A program made the position numbers and the translations under genes. A stretch of 40,775 nt of DNA from Marinisporobacter sp. (GTDB lineage Bacteria > Bacillota > Clostridia > Peptostreptococcales > Thermotaleaceae), in contig JAOARP010000025.1 in the NCBI GenBank assembly GCA_025210525.1, positions 1-40,775 on the forward strand, given 5' to 3'. The notes below the pieces were generated by a model, which ran no database searches, was not told the DNA's origin, and was given only the letters and a program-made list of their open reading frames with translations. Of the stretch, positions 23,499 through 31,245 are shown in pieces; position 1 is the first letter of the stretch; every line of letters begins with the position of its first letter.

Positions 23499-24921
23499 AT
23501 TTCTTTTGAAGGTCATTTAAAAACTTCTTAGCCATAGAATAATTTGGGTTGATGGATAAAGCTTTTTCTAAATAATTGATAGTTGTAGTTTGATCCCCTT
23601 CTTCATAGGAAATATAAGCTAAATAAAAATAAAATTCAGGGATTTGATCATTTTTTTCAATACCCTTTTGAAATTGTAACTTAGCATTGTTTAAGTCATC
23701 TTTTTTTAAGGAATCAACACCCATGTAAAAGTTATATTCCCATTGTTTTTTTTGAATAGAGATGCCACTCATAAGAGAAGCACCAATTATAGTTATAATT
23801 AATAATTGAGCAATGACTTTTTTAAAACTAAAAAGCTTTTCTTTTTTTAGCCCTAAAGCGTAGCTTGCTAAAAACCCTCCAATGAGACCCCCTATATGTG
23901 CAAAATTATCAATATTTGAATTAGTAAGACCAAAGACGATATTAATAAGGATTAATGAAACCATATTGAGACCATATCTTGCTGAAAAAATAGAAGGCTT
24001 TTGCATGCCAAAATAAAGATAGGCACCCATAAGACCAAAGATGGCTCCTGAAGCTCCAGCAGATACAGCAGAACTAAATAGAAAACTAGATAGGCTTCCA
24101 AATATGCCAGCAATCATATAAATGATAAAGAATTTAAAGAAACCATACATAAACTCCACATCTTTTCCAAGACTTTTTAATGCATACGTATTAAATAATA
24201 GATGGGTAATGCCTATATGAATAAACATACTTGTAATCAGACGATAATATTCTCCTGATGCAATAAGAGGGTTGTATTTAGCACCAAGACGAATAATATG
24301 ATCAATATTTGTACTACCACCTGTTATAGAAATATAGATGAAATAAATAATATTTAATCCCATTAGTATATGGGTAATATAAGATCTTTTATCTTTAAAG
24401 GAATAACCTTTTTTTTCTTTTGTCAATTGTTCAATCTCTAAAAGATCAATAGTTTCTATTGTTTCTTCAGGGATAGAAAGCATGTTTTCTTGAATAAACT
24501 TTTCAATTCCTTCTTCATCTTTAAAATTTGAAAGACTAGAAAGTACTTTATTTGTAGAAGCATCAATGATGATAAGATGGACATTTATTCTTTCTGCTTC
24601 AAGCCATGAATATAAAGCTTCTAAGTCATGAAATGCATCATTAGATGGATTTTCTAAAACAATGAGCTTGTAAAAGAATAATTTTTTAAAACTATTCTTT
24701 TGTTTAATGGTATGGTATTCATTATAAATGATACTTTTTTTGTATTCTAAAGATCCTTTTAAGAAATCTTCATGAAGAAAATGAATAAAAAAGTGAGAAA
24801 ACCAAATTTGCTTATGTAAAGAAATATCCAATACGCCTTGTATTTCTTTATAGGGATATAAGAAAAACTCTTTTTTTTCAATAAAGTATTTCATAAGTAA
24901 ATAAATGATTCTTGTGATCAA
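23497..24921 (-). CDS. Rhomboid family intramembrane serine protease with TPR tail
   Basis: About 474 residues. Residues 1-180 are a soluble N-terminal region of unknown fold. About 180-370 are the rhomboid core of several membrane helices, with the conserved H-x4-H-x3-N (about His235, His240, Asn244), catalytic Ser in GASG (about Ser291) and catalytic His in FAHIGG (about His342). The last about 75 residues contain TPR motifs (FYFYLAYISYEEGDQ, INYLEKALSINPNYSMAK). This layout resembles B. subtilis YqgP/GluP, which cleaves membrane proteins. The SD GGAGGG is 7 nt from a TTG at 24921, which I take as start; the TTG at 24936 lies inside the SD. Catalytic residues are all present. Confidence 0.92.
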   Translation of the reverse strand: MITRIIYLLMKYFIEKKEFFLYPYKEIQGVLDISLHKQIWFSHFFIHFLHEDFLKGSLEYKKSIIYNEYHTIKQKNSFKKLFFYKLIVLENPSNDAFHDLEALYSWLEAERINVHLIIIDASTNKVLSSLSNFKDEEGIEKFIQENMLSIPEETIETIDLLEIEQLTKEKKGYSFKDKRSYITHILMGLNIIYFIYISITGGSTNIDHIIRLGAKYNPLIASGEYYRLITSMFIHIGITHLLFNTYALKSLGKDVEFMYGFFKFFIIYMIAGIFGSLSSFLFSSAVSAGASGAIFGLMGAYLYFGMQKPSIFSARYGLNMVSLILINIVFGLTNSNIDNFAHIGGLIGGFLASYALGLKKEKLFSFKKVIAQLLIITIIGASLMSGISIQKKQWEYNFYMGVDSLKKDDLNNAKLQFQKGIEKNDQIPEFYFYLAYISYEEGDQTTTINYLEKALSINPNYSMAKKFLNDLQKK

Positions 24922-24983
24922 ATTGCTTCCCTCCAAATATTAAGATATAATGCTATTTTATCATATTCTATCAAAAAGAATAA

Positions 24984-25012
24984 ATACAGCTTAAGAAAAT
25001 CTTAAGCTGTAT
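24984..25012 (-). terminator. Rho-independent terminator of the racemase gene
   Basis: A perfect 12-bp stem (ATACAGCTTAAG, 24984-24995, with CTTAAGCTGTAT, 25001-25012) and a 5-nt loop. On the minus strand TTATTCTTTTTG follows; on the plus strand ATTTTTTC follows, so it may work both ways. Confidence 0.85.
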
Positions 25013-25039
25013 ATTTTTTCATAAACCATATAAATTTGA

Positions 25040-25738
25040 TTATAATGATTTCAATGCTTTTTTACCAGCAAAACGGATGGAACGAATAGCAATGACTTCT
25101 AATGGATCTACATAATTTCCCTCCATTTTAAACATTTCATAGCCAACAGAAAGTTCGGTACATCCTAATATGAAAACTTCAGCATCTTGATCTTTTAATT
25201 CTTCAACACTTTCGTTAAAACCATCTAAAGTAATATTTTTTCCTGCTTTTATATCATAAATAAAATCAGTTACGTTCTTTTGCGTTTTTGTAGGCTTTAC
25301 TAATTCCATTTCATATTTGTCGATAGCTCGATCATAAACACCTGTTTGACAAGTTCCTTCTGTTGCCAGTAGACCTATTTTTTTACCCGCATATTTTTCA
25401 GAAATAAATTTTGCCGTTTCGTCAATCATATTGAGAAAAGGAATTTGAATTTCCTTTACAATGTCATCATAAAAGTTATGGGCTGTATTACAAGGCATGA
25501 TTAAAAAGTCAGCGCCCATATTTTCTAGTCGTTTAGCAGATGTGATTAGTTGTTCTCTAGGGTCAGCCCCCTTTGCAATAAGGTGAGCTGTTCTGTCTGG
25601 AATAGAAGTATTATTATCTATTAAAATATGAATATGTTCCTGATCACTCTTAGCATCTGTTAAGAGTATAATTTTTCTAAAGAGATCTGCTGTTGCTAAA
25701 GGACCCATTCCACCTAAAATACCTATTTTTTTGCACAT
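25040..25738 (-). CDS. Aspartate/glutamate racemase family protein
   Basis: 232 residues of the PF01177 family. It has the N-terminal GILGGMGPLAT loop and the two catalytic Cys, Cys83 in MPCNTAH and Cys193 in LGCTEL. Such cofactor-independent racemases move the alpha proton of Asp or Glu; the YgeA/RacX type also acts on other amino acids, so the substrate is uncertain. I start at ATG 25738: GGGAG is about 9 nt upstream, while the ATG at 25747 directly abuts it. The downstream-acting partner may be the dicarboxylate/amino acid symporter encoded just upstream on the same strand, but a terminator separates them. Confidence 0.88.
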   Translation of the reverse strand: MCKKIGILGGMGPLATADLFRKIILLTDAKSDQEHIHILIDNNTSIPDRTAHLIAKGADPREQLITSAKRLENMGADFLIMPCNTAHNFYDDIVKEIQIPFLNMIDETAKFISEKYAGKKIGLLATEGTCQTGVYDRAIDKYEMELVKPTKTQKNVTDFIYDIKAGKNITLDGFNESVEELKDQDAEVFILGCTELSVGYEMFKMEGNYVDPLEVIAIRSIRFAGKKALKSL

Positions 25739-25790
25739 ATTTTTCATCTCCCAATTTTGTATAGTTAATATTTTCTATTTTCTATTATAA

Positions 25791-25829
25791 TAAAAAAAAT
25801 ACAGCTTGGATATACCAAGCTATATTTTT
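25791..25829 (-). terminator. Rho-independent terminator of the symporter gene
   Basis: AGCTTGG (25803-25809) pairs with CCAAGCT (25815-25821), extended by weaker pairs; on the minus strand TGTATTTTTTTTATT follows. Confidence 0.8.
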
Positions 25830-27058
25830 TAAGCAGATATTTTTTTTGCTGGATAATGAAGTTCTCCTTCAGTAGCTGCGATTACTGCTGCTGCTGAAGT
25901 ATCTCCAATAACATTTACAGAAGTTCTTGCCATATCTAAAACCCTATCGATTCCACCGATTAAGGCAACTCCTTCAAGAGGTAGGCCTACAGATTTAACA
26001 ACCATTGTAAGCATGATAAAACCTGCTCCAGGAACTCCAGCAGTACCAATAGATGCTAAAGTTGCTGTAAGAATAATTGTTAATTGTTGAGACATGGTTA
26101 AATCTAGCCCATAAACTTGAGCAACAAATAAAGCACAAACTCCTTGGTAAAGAGCAGTTCCATCCATGTTAATAGTAGCGCCAAGAGGAAGAACGAAGCT
26201 GGATACACCTTCTGATACTCCTAAATTTTCTCTTGTACATCTAATAGAAACAGGTAAAGTTCCAGAACTACTCGTTGTACTAAATGCTGTAAGGGCTGCT
26301 GGCATAATTCCTTTAAAGAAATTTATAGGACTAATTTTTGCAAAAACTTTTACAGCACTAGAGTATACTAGTATCGAGTGAAGAATACAACCAATGTAAA
26401 CTGCACCAATTACTTTAAGTAGTGGCAATAATACAGCAGGTCCATTTGTTGCAACAACTGGAGCGATTAATGCAAATACACCATATGGTGCTAAACTCAT
26501 AATAAATGCAGTAACTTTATACATGATTTCAGCTAAGCTATCAAAAAAATCAATAAATGGTTTTCCTTTTTCTTCAGGTAAAGATGTTGCTCCTATTCCT
26601 AAGAATAATGCAAAAGCTATAATTTGAAGCATATTTCCTTCCACTAAACCTTTTAATGGGTTCTTAGGGAAAATATTTAGTAGTGTATCTATAAGAGATG
26701 GTGCATCTTTTGCTGCTACACTAGCATCTACGGGTATTGTCATACCAGCCCCTGGTTGTAAAACATTACCTAATATAAGTCCGATGGTTACGGCAACGGC
26801 TGTTGTACATAAATAATACCCTACGGTTTTCCCTCCTATTCTACCTAATTTTTTTACATCTCCCACACTGGCAGCTCCAACGATTAAAGATGAAAATACT
26901 AATGGAACAATAATCATTTTAATTAAATTAAGGAATAATGTTCCGAAGGGCTTAATGTATGTAGTAGCTGTGTCAGGGGAACCTGTTAAGGTAAGACCTA
27001 CTAAAATACCTAAGCCTAATCCAATAAGGATTTTGGTTGTTAGTTGCATTTTTTTCAT
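25829..27058 (-). CDS. Dicarboxylate/amino acid:cation symporter (DAACS, GltP/GltT type)
   Basis: 409 residues with about eight membrane helices and the two re-entrant loops of the family. Visible motifs are the Ser-rich tip TTSSSGTLP (hairpin 1), GATINMDGTALYQ (helix 7, Na+/substrate site) and GIDRVLDMARTSVNVIGD (helix 8, with the Arg/Asp that contact substrate). Substrate is probably glutamate, aspartate or a C4-dicarboxylate, in symport with Na+ or H+. The start ATG 27058 is 6-7 nt after AGAAGGAGG; the longer frame to 27106 has no SD. A consensus sigma-A promoter precedes it (27117-27145). It has its own terminator, so the gene is monocistronic. Family certain, substrate not. Confidence 0.93.
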   Translation of the reverse strand: MKKMQLTTKILIGLGLGILVGLTLTGSPDTATTYIKPFGTLFLNLIKMIIVPLVFSSLIVGAASVGDVKKLGRIGGKTVGYYLCTTAVAVTIGLILGNVLQPGAGMTIPVDASVAAKDAPSLIDTLLNIFPKNPLKGLVEGNMLQIIAFALFLGIGATSLPEEKGKPFIDFFDSLAEIMYKVTAFIMSLAPYGVFALIAPVVATNGPAVLLPLLKVIGAVYIGCILHSILVYSSAVKVFAKISPINFFKGIMPAALTAFSTTSSSGTLPVSIRCTRENLGVSEGVSSFVLPLGATINMDGTALYQGVCALFVAQVYGLDLTMSQQLTIILTATLASIGTAGVPGAGFIMLTMVVKSVGLPLEGVALIGGIDRVLDMARTSVNVIGDTSAAAVIAATEGELHYPAKKISA

Positions 27059-27116
27059 TAAATAGCCTCCTTCTAAATGATTTAACTGAATTGTCAGATA
27101 ATTCAATTGTAACTAT

Positions 27117-27145
27117 ATTTTACAACGGAATTAGACCTATGTCAA
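27117..27145 (-). promoter_or_regulatory. Sigma-A promoter of the symporter gene
   Basis: On the minus strand TTGACA (27145-27140), a 17-nt spacer and TAAAAT (27122-27117). An imperfect inverted repeat, CTGAATTGTC / GATAATTCAA on the plus strand (about 27086-27107), lies between it and the start and could be a regulator or leader site. Confidence 0.8.
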
Positions 27146-27307
27146 ATAGTATAACACATTTATCGAATGTTGTACACAAATAATGAAAAAATACATATTC
27201 CAACCCAAAATGATAAATTACTAAGGTTAAAAGATGAAAAATAAATTTTAAAAAGGATAAAAAGTATATTTTTATAGGGAGTGTAAAAAATAAGCCTAAG
27301 AAACCTC
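27146..27307. other. Divergent intergenic spacer without recognised features
   Basis: This stretch between the symporter promoter and the argS promoter is A+T-rich. I see no gene with an SD, no tRNA and no strong hairpin in it. Confidence 0.6.
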
Positions 27308-27336
27308 TTGATTTGAATGGAAAGTTATGATAAATT
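27308..27336 (+). promoter_or_regulatory. Sigma-A promoter of the T-box/argS unit
   Basis: TTGATT (27308-27313), 17 nt, TAAATT (27331-27336) with a TG one base upstream (extended -10). Transcription would begin near 27343, giving a leader of about 275 nt that contains the T-box. Confidence 0.6.
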
Positions 27337-27379
27337 ATTATTCAAAATGAATATTTTTTTCGATGATAAGGAAAGTAAA

Positions 27380-27590
27380 TTTTAGAATGTATAAAAGCGA
27401 GTCGGAGTTGGTGAGAGTCCGATATACTACTAAGGTTGAAGCGTACCTTTGAGGATTTTGCTGAAATGAGTAGGCAAAACGGATTCCTAACGTTATATAG
27501 GAGTAGAGTGGATACATTTTGTATCAATAAGAGTGGTAACACGGGAAATAACTCTCGTCTCTTGAATAAAGAGATGGAGAGTTTTTATTT
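27380..27590 (+). promoter_or_regulatory. T-box riboswitch, arginine (specifier CGU)
   Basis: The leader has a stem I distal part with GGTGAGAGTCC, a specifier block GAAG-CGT-ACCTTTGAGG (CGT at 27442-27444, an Arg codon), and a T-box bulge GTGGTAACACGGG around 27532-27545. In that bulge UGGU can pair with the ACCA end of uncharged tRNA. A terminator stem (27550-27585) with TTTTTATTTTT follows. The antiterminator (AGAGU with ACUCU) and the terminator are mutually exclusive. Uncharged tRNA-Arg should therefore turn on argS, which follows directly. Confidence 0.9.
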
Positions 27591-27592
27591 TT
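27550..27592 (+). terminator. T-box-controlled terminator
   Basis: AACTCTC-G-TCTCTT pairs with AAGAGA-TG-GAGAGTT around a short loop, then TTTTTATTTTT. It competes with the antiterminator formed by the T-box sequence just upstream. Confidence 0.85.
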
Positions 27593-27617
27593 GATTAATA
27601 AAGAGGAGGATCTAAAT

Positions 27618-29318
27618 ATGATTGATTTTAAAAAGGAAATTGCTGATATTTTATCAGAAAAGATTGAAGAATTAACAACAGAGGAAATTCTTGATATGAT
27701 GGAGCTTCCACCTAATTCACAGATGGGAGATTTTGCTTTTCCTTGCTTTAAGCTAGCAAAAATATTTAGAAAAGCACCCAATATGATTGCAAAGGAAATT
27801 GCAGAATCTATTACAGGAAATGATTTATTTGAAAAGGTTGAAAACATGGCAGCTTATGTGAACTTTTTCATTGATAAAGCAACCTTTGCAAAATCTGTAG
27901 TAGGGGAAGTTTTAGGCAAAAAAGACCAATTTGGGTCTTCAGATTTAGGAAAAGGGAAAAAGGTGATTGTAGAATTTTCTTCTCCAAATATTGCAAAGCC
28001 TTTTCATATTGGGCATATTAGAAGTACAGTAATAGGAAATGCTATTTATAAGCTATATGATTTCCTAGGATATGATACAGTAACGATTAACCACTTAGGA
28101 GATTATGGAACTCAATTTGGAAAATTAATTGTAGCTTATAAAAATTGGGGAAATGAACAAGAAGTAGAAGCAAATCCTATTCCTACATTATTGAAGCTTT
28201 ATATTAAACTACATGAAGAAGCAGAAAACCATCCAGAACTTGAAGATGAAAGTAGAATGTGGTTTAAAAAATTAGAAGATGGAGACGAAGAAGCAAAAAG
28301 ATTATGGCAGTGGTTTAGAGATGTGAGTTTAAAAGAATTCAACCGTGTTTATGGAATGCTTAATATTTCTTTTGATTCTTATGCAGGAGAAAGCTTCTAT
28401 TCAGATAAAATGCCAAAAGTTTTAAATATGATGGAAGAAAAGAACTTATTAAAAGAATCAAAGGGAGCAGATATTGTAGATTTAGAAAAATACAATATGC
28501 CTCCAGCATTAATTAGAAAAAGTGATGGATCTACCCTTTATATTACAAGAGATATTACAGCTGCTATTTATAGAAAAGAGCATTATGATTTTTATAAAAA
28601 TATCTATGTAGTAGCATCTCAACAAAATCTTCATTTCCAACAATGGATGAAGGTTGTAGAGCTTATGGGATACGAATGGGCGAAGGATTGTGTTCATGTG
28701 CCATTTGGTTTAGTAAGTCTTGAAGAAGGAACTATGTCTACAAGAAAAGGTAGAGTCGTATTTTTAGAGGATGTACTTAAAAAAGCCATTGAACAAACAA
28801 AAGAAATTATTAAGGAAAAGAATAATAATCTTTCAAATATTGATGATGTAGCGAAACAAGTAGGAATTGGAGCAGTCGTTTTCCAAGAATTATCTAATAA
28901 TAGAATAAAAGATTATACATTCTCGTGGGACAGAACATTAAACTTTGATGGAGAAACAGGTCCATATGTTCAATATACCCATGCAAGAGCATGTAGTGTA
29001 TTAAGAAAAGCAGAAGCTACACTAGATGAAAATGTAAATTATGGACTATTATCTAATGAAGAAGCAATGGATTTAGTAAGAATTATTCAGCAGTTCCCAA
29101 CTACAGTAGAAGAGGCTGCAAGAAAATATGAACCATCTATTGTTACAAGATATATTGTAGACGTAGCTCAAGCCTTTAATAGATTTTATCATCATTGCCC
29201 AATTATAGTAGAAGATCAAGAACTTCAAAAGGCAAGACTTGCTCTTGTATCTACTGCAAAGCAAACCCTTCAAAATGGATTAAGCTTACTTGGGGTTGCA
29301 GCACCTGAAAGAATGTAG
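27618..29318 (+). CDS. argS: Arginyl-tRNA synthetase
   Basis: 566 residues. A class I synthetase with an N-terminal tRNA-recognition domain (about 1-90), the ATP-binding HIGH motif at about 130-133 (SSPNIAKPFHIGHIRST), a KMSK-loop variant (GTMSTRKGR) and the C-terminal DALR anticodon-binding domain (GPYVQYTHARACS, then SIVTRYIVDVAQAFNRFY). The variant KMSK loop is normal for ArgRS. It makes Arg-tRNA for translation in the cytoplasm. ATG 27618 follows the SD AGAGGAGGA. Expression is set by the Arg T-box in its leader. The next gene, a radical SAM protein, starts 12 nt later and would be under the same control. Confidence 0.97.
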   Translation: MIDFKKEIADILSEKIEELTTEEILDMMELPPNSQMGDFAFPCFKLAKIFRKAPNMIAKEIAESITGNDLFEKVENMAAYVNFFIDKATFAKSVVGEVLGKKDQFGSSDLGKGKKVIVEFSSPNIAKPFHIGHIRSTVIGNAIYKLYDFLGYDTVTINHLGDYGTQFGKLIVAYKNWGNEQEVEANPIPTLLKLYIKLHEEAENHPELEDESRMWFKKLEDGDEEAKRLWQWFRDVSLKEFNRVYGMLNISFDSYAGESFYSDKMPKVLNMMEEKNLLKESKGADIVDLEKYNMPPALIRKSDGSTLYITRDITAAIYRKEHYDFYKNIYVVASQQNLHFQQWMKVVELMGYEWAKDCVHVPFGLVSLEEGTMSTRKGRVVFLEDVLKKAIEQTKEIIKEKNNNLSNIDDVAKQVGIGAVVFQELSNNRIKDYTFSWDRTLNFDGETGPYVQYTHARACSVLRKAEATLDENVNYGLLSNEEAMDLVRIIQQFPTTVEEAARKYEPSIVTRYIVDVAQAFNRFYHHCPIIVEDQELQKARLALVSTAKQTLQNGLSLLGVAAPERM

Positions 29319-29330
29319 TGGAGGGATATT

Positions 29331-30200
29331 ATGAGATATGAAGGAAGTGTCTATAGACCACCTAGTGAAGCATATAGTTTGATTATTCAAGCTACAATAG
29401 GTTGTTCTCATAACAAATGTACATTTTGTAGTATGTACAAGGATAAACAATTCAGAATGAGAAATATAAAAGAAATTATAGAAGATTTGGAAATGGCAAG
29501 GGATTATTATAAACAGGTAAGAAGAATATTTTTAGCGGATGGGAATGCATTAGCGCTAAAGACTGAATATTTAAAGACTATATTGTTAAAAATCAAAGAG
29601 CTTTTTCCAGAATGTGAGCGAGTAGGAATCTATTCTGCACCAAAGGATATCTTAAGAAAAAGTGTAGAAGAGTTAAAAGAACTAAAGGATTTAGGCTTAG
29701 GCATTGCTTATTTAGGAGCTGAATCAGGAAGTGATGAAATTTTAAATCGTATTCAGAAGGGCGTTACCTCTGAAGAAATGATTCAAGCAGGGAAAAGAAT
29801 GGTTGAGTCAGGAATTCCTTTATCTGTTACCCTTATATCTGGATTAGGCGGAAAAGAGAAATGGACTCAGCATGCTAGGGAATCAGCAAGAGTGATTAAT
29901 GAAATCAATCCTCAATATTTAGGCTTACTTACGCTTCTTATTCAACCAGGAACGAAGATGTATGAAGAGGTTCAAAATGGAGAATTTAATCTTCTTTCCC
30001 CAGAAGAAGTGATTCTTGAAACAAAAGAGCTTATTAAAAATTTAGATGTAAAGAACTGCGTTTTTAGAAGTAATCATGCATCGAATTATGTAGCGTTAGC
30101 AGGTACATTACCAAGGGATCAAATGAATTTATTAAAACAATTAGACTTAACTATGGAAAATACTTATGGAATAAAAGATGAAATGTTTAGAAGACTATAA
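29331..30200 (+). CDS. Radical SAM protein with C-x4-C-x2-C cluster motif
   Basis: 289 residues. The N-terminal IGCSHNKCTFCSMYK places Cys25, Cys30 and Cys33 in a C-x4-C-x2-C arrangement rather than the common C-x3-C-x2-C. A TIM-barrel-like core follows with FLADGNAL (strand 2) and GIAYLGAESGSDEIL (SAM-contacting region), then LSVTLISGLGG. It is of the COG1032 type; the substrate is unknown. It has no C-terminal auxiliary Fe-S cluster and no B12 domain. It starts 12 nt after argS with a good SD (GTGGAGGG), so it is probably co-transcribed and under T-box control. A role in tRNA or ribosome modification would fit that context, but this is inference. Confidence 0.85.
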   Translation: MRYEGSVYRPPSEAYSLIIQATIGCSHNKCTFCSMYKDKQFRMRNIKEIIEDLEMARDYYKQVRRIFLADGNALALKTEYLKTILLKIKELFPECERVGIYSAPKDILRKSVEELKELKDLGLGIAYLGAESGSDEILNRIQKGVTSEEMIQAGKRMVESGIPLSVTLISGLGGKEKWTQHARESARVINEINPQYLGLLTLLIQPGTKMYEEVQNGEFNLLSPEEVILETKELIKNLDVKNCVFRSNHASNYVALAGTLPRDQMNLLKQLDLTMENTYGIKDEMFRRL

Positions 30201-30234
30201 AAAATCACAGCTTTAATGCTGTGATTTTTATTCT
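30197..30234. terminator. Bidirectional terminator
   Basis: AAAAATCACAGC pairs with GCTGTGATTTTT around TTTAAT, ending in TATTC. It overlaps the stops of the radical SAM gene (plus) and the small gene at 30228 (minus). Confidence 0.88.
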
Positions 30235-30422
30235 TGTAAATAAGTAAGAAATTCTTCTTCTGTTGTTTCTGCCAATAGACATAATTGTTGTAGGATACTA
30301 TCCTTTAGAGAAATGAAAGCATCTATGTTTGTATTTTCACCTGTATATTCAAGGGCTTGTAAGATCATTAACATATCTTTTTTATGAATCTCTTCTATTG
30401 AAATTTTATTAAAATTTTCCAT
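30228..30422 (-). CDS. Small protein of unknown function (64 aa)
   Basis: 64 residues, acidic, predicted mainly alpha-helical (MLMILQALEYTG, SLKDSILQQLCLLAETTEEEF). It has no signal peptide, membrane segment or metal motif. A perfect SD (AAAGGAGA, spacing 6-7) precedes the ATG, and the bidirectional terminator lies at its end, which supports a real gene. I do not recognise the family. It is transcribed away from the gene at 30546, with a terminator between them. Confidence 0.7.
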   Translation of the reverse strand: MENFNKISIEEIHKKDMLMILQALEYTGENTNIDAFISLKDSILQQLCLLAETTEEEFLTYLQE

Positions 30423-30516
30423 AGTAATCTCCTTTCTTTATGATTATATACTATAGGATTCGATAAAAAATTTATAAAACCTTCAAAATAAGATAAAATT
30501 AATAGCTTTTTAGACA

Positions 30517-30543
30517 TAAAAAAAGGAAATGTTATACATTTCC
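30517..30543 (-). terminator. Rho-independent terminator
   Basis: GGAAATG (30525-30531) pairs with CATTTCC (30537-30543); on the minus strand seven T follow. It closes the gene that ends at 30546. Confidence 0.8.
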
Positions 30544-30545
30544 CT

Positions 30546-31034
30546 TTATCGAAAACTTTTTGGTTCTGTTTTGTGATAAACTCTTTCACTACGGTTTTTT
30601 ACTTCTAAAATAGCTTCAGACATATTTTGCACTTCTTTTTTTAAAAATTCAATATCATCCTTATTGATATTATAATATAGATATAGATCTTCAAAGTATC
30701 GTACAATCTTAGTTAAATCTTTATCGATTTTTACAAAGGAATCAAAGTTTTTACTATGTCGCGCATTATTAAATTGATCAATATCATTTTTAATAGCTGT
30801 AACAACACTTTCTTCTGAAGGATGTTCACTAAGAACTAAAGCATAAGGTTTTATACGTTCAAGGAGATATGTATTATCTGGATTGATTCTGTAAAGATAC
30901 TTGATGTGCAAATTATTTTTATTATATTTTACAATAAACATAATGCCTTCTATTTCCATAACTTCTGCTCCAATGTTTCTTAATTCTTCAATGCAAAACT
31001 TATGCTTTAATAGTCTTGCGGAGAAAATAGTCAT
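30546..31034 (-). CDS. Hypothetical protein (162 aa)
   Basis: 162 residues, charged, without signal peptide or membrane segment. The N-terminal half looks alpha/beta (MEIEGIMFIVKYNKNNLHIKYLYRI). The C-terminal half is helical (DLTKIVRYFEDLYLYY, then DDIEFLKKEVQNMSEAILEVK). No known motif is recognised. The start ATG 31034 has the SD GGGAGGGA at the right distance; the longer frame to 31085 has none. It is divergent from the radical SAM gene at 31246 and monocistronic. Confidence 0.75.
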   Translation of the reverse strand: MTIFSARLLKHKFCIEELRNIGAEVMEIEGIMFIVKYNKNNLHIKYLYRINPDNTYLLERIKPYALVLSEHPSEESVVTAIKNDIDQFNNARHSKNFDSFVKIDKDLTKIVRYFEDLYLYYNINKDDIEFLKKEVQNMSEAILEVKNRSERVYHKTEPKSFR

Positions 31035-31185
31035 AAAAGTCCCTCCCTTATTCAGTTTATTATAGTATATCATACTAAAAGGCAAAATAATCAGACGATC
31101 AAAAAAGGAATGGACCTTATTGAGAAAAAATTAACTTACCTATAAAACCATAGGATAGATAGGCTGAACGTTGTATATATGAATG

Positions 31186-31194
31186 TGGTATAAT
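31186..31194 (+). promoter_or_regulatory. Extended -10 promoter (TGG-TATAAT)
   Basis: TATAAT at 31189-31194 is preceded by TGG, an extended -10. No good -35 lies 17 nt upstream. It is 52 nt before the start of the B12-binding radical SAM gene. Confidence 0.55.
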
Positions 31195-31245
31195 GTATTG
31201 GGCAATAATGAAAAAATAGAATACCAATAGAGAGGAAAAAGATTA

